8,017 bases of DNA, from the NCBI GenBank assembly GCA_964589285.1, contig CAZPSP010000117.1, positions 1-8,017 on the forward strand. Reading direction: 5' to 3'. The translations under genes were made by a program, and so were the position numbers. The notes under the pieces were generated by a model. It saw only the letters and a list, made by a program, of their open reading frames with translations, did not search any database and was not told where the DNA came from. Origin of the DNA: DAOUEG01 sp964589285 (GTDB lineage: Bacteria > Chloroflexota > Dehalococcoidia > Dehalococcoidales > RBG-16-60-22). Of this stretch, positions 6,818-8,017 are shown in pieces (positions within the stretch are counted from its first letter, which is position 1; every line of letters begins with the position of its first letter).

Positions 6818-7363
6818 ATGAGACGAAGGTTTGCAGTTTTCAGCCTGGTTCTGGTCGCGGTTTTAGTGATGGTCCTGCCGGGCGCTGTAATGGCGAAACA
6901 ACCGTCAGAACCGTTCAGTGCTTCAGGAATTATCACGGGAATAGAAGATACCAAAGTAGGAGTTAATGCCTTCGAATTGGGTGTTAGTGGAAAATGGCTG
7001 GTGAAAGATAGGAGTATTAATGGAACTCTTGAAGGCGCTATCGATAGTGAATTCACGCTAACCTACGGCGGCATCTTTAGCATCGAAACTCAGGCCGGCT
7101 GCCTGGTGGGTACCATGGACGCGGGAGACAGGACGTTTTTTGTGGTCGGCACCATCAATCCGTACGAACTGGTTCCGATGGGGGGATATGACCTGCCCAA
7201 ACTGACCATCTCCGGGTACTGGACCGAGAAACTCCCCCGGCAGCAGGGCCGTTACCAGAAACGCTCTACCGGCACTTTCGATGCTTGGGTAATCTTCATT
7301 CCGGATGCGCAAGGCCACGTAGTGCAGATCGTCCAGTCATCTTTCGAGATGAACGGTCGCTAA
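6818..7363 (+). CDS. Small secreted protein of unknown function
   Basis: The 181-residue product opens with a classic Sec signal: MRRRF, a hydrophobic stretch from about 6 to 20, then a probable cleavage after VMA (residue 26). There is no Cys at the cleavage point, so it is not a lipoprotein. The mature part, about 155 residues, alternates short hydrophobic and polar stretches with many Gly and Thr residues, which looks like an all-beta fold. It has one Cys (95) and no further membrane segment. I recognise no family. It starts 36 nt after the HD-GYP stop, so it probably belongs to the same transcript. It may be an envelope protein whose amount or function is tied to cyclic di-GMP signalling; that rests on position alone. 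The first half (about 6900-7060) is visibly richer in A and T than the rest and than its neighbours, perhaps showing recent acquisition or relaxed constraint. Confidence 0.85.
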   Translation: MRRRFAVFSLVLVAVLVMVLPGAVMAKQPSEPFSASGIITGIEDTKVGVNAFELGVSGKWLVKDRSINGTLEGAIDSEFTLTYGGIFSIETQAGCLVGTMDAGDRTFFVVGTINPYELVPMGGYDLPKLTISGYWTEKLPRQQGRYQKRSTGTFDAWVIFIPDAQGHVVQIVQSSFEMNGR

Positions 7364-7386
7364 TCCTGTAGAATGCAACAAGTAAC

Positions 7387-7415
7387 AAAAAGCCGCCGGC
7401 GTCCAGCCCGGCGGC
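7387..7415 (-). terminator. Intrinsic terminator of the right-hand minus-strand gene
   Basis: A perfect 8-bp stem, GCCGCCGG (7392-7399) with CCGGCGGC (7408-7415), has an 8-nt loop. Read on the minus strand it is followed directly by five T residues (7391-7387). It lies 18 nt beyond the stop of the minus gene. On the plus strand the same hairpin sits 28 nt after the small secreted protein's stop but has only a poor T-run, so it could act there weakly as a shared convergent terminator. Confidence 0.8.
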
Positions 7416-7432
7416 GTCTCCGTTTCCGCATC

Positions 7433-8017
7433 TCACAGACCCGCCGGTATCTGCATGGTGATGCCGGGCTGCCGTTCCAGGTAGGACCGCGTGTACGTCT
7501 GGGGATAAGAGTAGATGACCTGTACCCGCGGGTGCTCCCGGCAGAACAGGAAGATCCCGATGACATGCGGCTTCGTCCCGAAAGGCCCGATGACCATATT
7601 AAACGTATCTTTTGTTTCCTCGTAGATACCGTCCAGGACAGCCTTTACCCCGGGCGGGTCGTCGGCCGGCACGTCCCTGAGTTCGACGTCCGGTCGGGAC
7701 AACAGTTCTTCATTGTTCTGCCGTGCATATTCCAGGTATTCCGGGTTGCCCGCCCGCGGCGGGTTGGTGATGAGCGCTATCGTCTTGCCGGGGTTGTACT
7801 GCTTCCAGATGGAAAGCGCCCTCTCCGGCTCGAAGCCCAGAAACAGCACCAGGAGGTTCTGCTTGTCCATGGAAGGGCTCCCGAAATAGTGAGGGATGGT
7901 GGTGATCTGCTCGATGCCGCGCGTCAGCCTGGAGGGCAGGTACTGCTGGGTGGTGTGCAGCAGGCGCGGCACCGGCATTCCCTTCTCCACCACCAGGAAA
8001 TGCATCAGTTCCAGCAG
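7433..8017 (-). CDS. Uncharacterised alpha/beta protein, C-terminal part, 5' end outside the window
   Basis: The minus-strand frame ending at the TGA at 7435-7433 is open to the right edge. It gives at least 194 residues, with LLEL preceding the first visible methionine (8005). That methionine has no visible ribosome site and is probably internal. The text falls into two blocks. A short stretch, RGIEQITTIPHYFG, comes first. A Rossmann-like block follows, with a hydrophobic strand and LGFEPERA, a second strand (KTIALITNPP), then VIGPFGTKPH, another strand (VQVIYSYP) and a tail. The GTKP turn after a strand faintly recalls nucleotide-binding CARF-like domains, but I cannot establish the relationship. 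No membrane segment, signal or catalytic signature is visible. It converges on the plus-strand operon and is separated from it by the terminator hairpin, so it is probably unrelated in function. Confidence 0.75.
   Translation of the reverse strand: MLELMHFLVVEKGMPVPRLLHTTQQYLPSRLTRGIEQITTIPHYFGSPSMDKQNLLVLFLGFEPERALSIWKQYNPGKTIALITNPPRAGNPEYLEYARQNNEELLSRPDVELRDVPADDPPGVKAVLDGIYEETKDTFNMVIGPFGTKPHVIGIFLFCREHPRVQVIYSYPQTYTRSYLERQPGITMQIPAGL

Overview
The window reads as bacterial chromosomal DNA of moderately high GC with tightly packed genes. The enzymes suggest an anaerobe: a large molybdenum/tungsten bis-MGD oxidoreductase related to pyrogallol-phloroglucinol transhydroxylase, a GH3-type acyl-adenylate-forming protein and a membrane HD-GYP phosphodiesterase. 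The sequence does not fix the phylum. An anaerobic Chloroflexota (Dehalococcoidia-like) or clostridial/Desulfotomaculum-like host would fit, but that is inference only.

Layout. (1) Bases 1-2615, minus strand: an uninterrupted 871-codon reading frame for a molybdopterin oxidoreductase. It starts at 2615 and runs off the left edge a little before its expected end. (2) Bases 2616-3131: a divergent intergenic region of about 515 bp. It holds a good sigma70-type promoter for the minus gene, a roughly 250-nt GC-rich leader able to form several hairpins, an operator-like inverted repeat combined with a direct repeat, and a cluster of small palindromes just ahead of the plus-strand genes. (3) Bases 3132-7363, plus strand: three closely spaced genes, probably one operon: a GH3-family protein, a multi-spanning membrane protein with GAF and HD-GYP domains, and a small secreted protein of unknown function. 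(4) Bases 7387-7415: a hairpin with a T-run, reading as a terminator for the minus-strand gene. (5) Bases 7433-8017, minus strand: the C-terminal part of an uncharacterised alpha/beta protein that continues past the right edge.

How the genes may work together (inference). The left enzyme would act on hydroxylated aromatic or other small organic molecules through a molybdenum or tungsten centre. The divergent GH3 protein belongs to a family that activates carboxylic acids, often aromatic ones in plants, although its nucleotide-binding motifs are eroded. The HD-GYP protein would hydrolyse cyclic di-GMP in response to a membrane or cytoplasmic signal, and the small secreted protein may be the envelope output or the sensed component. 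The shared divergent control region is the main argument for a link between the two sides.
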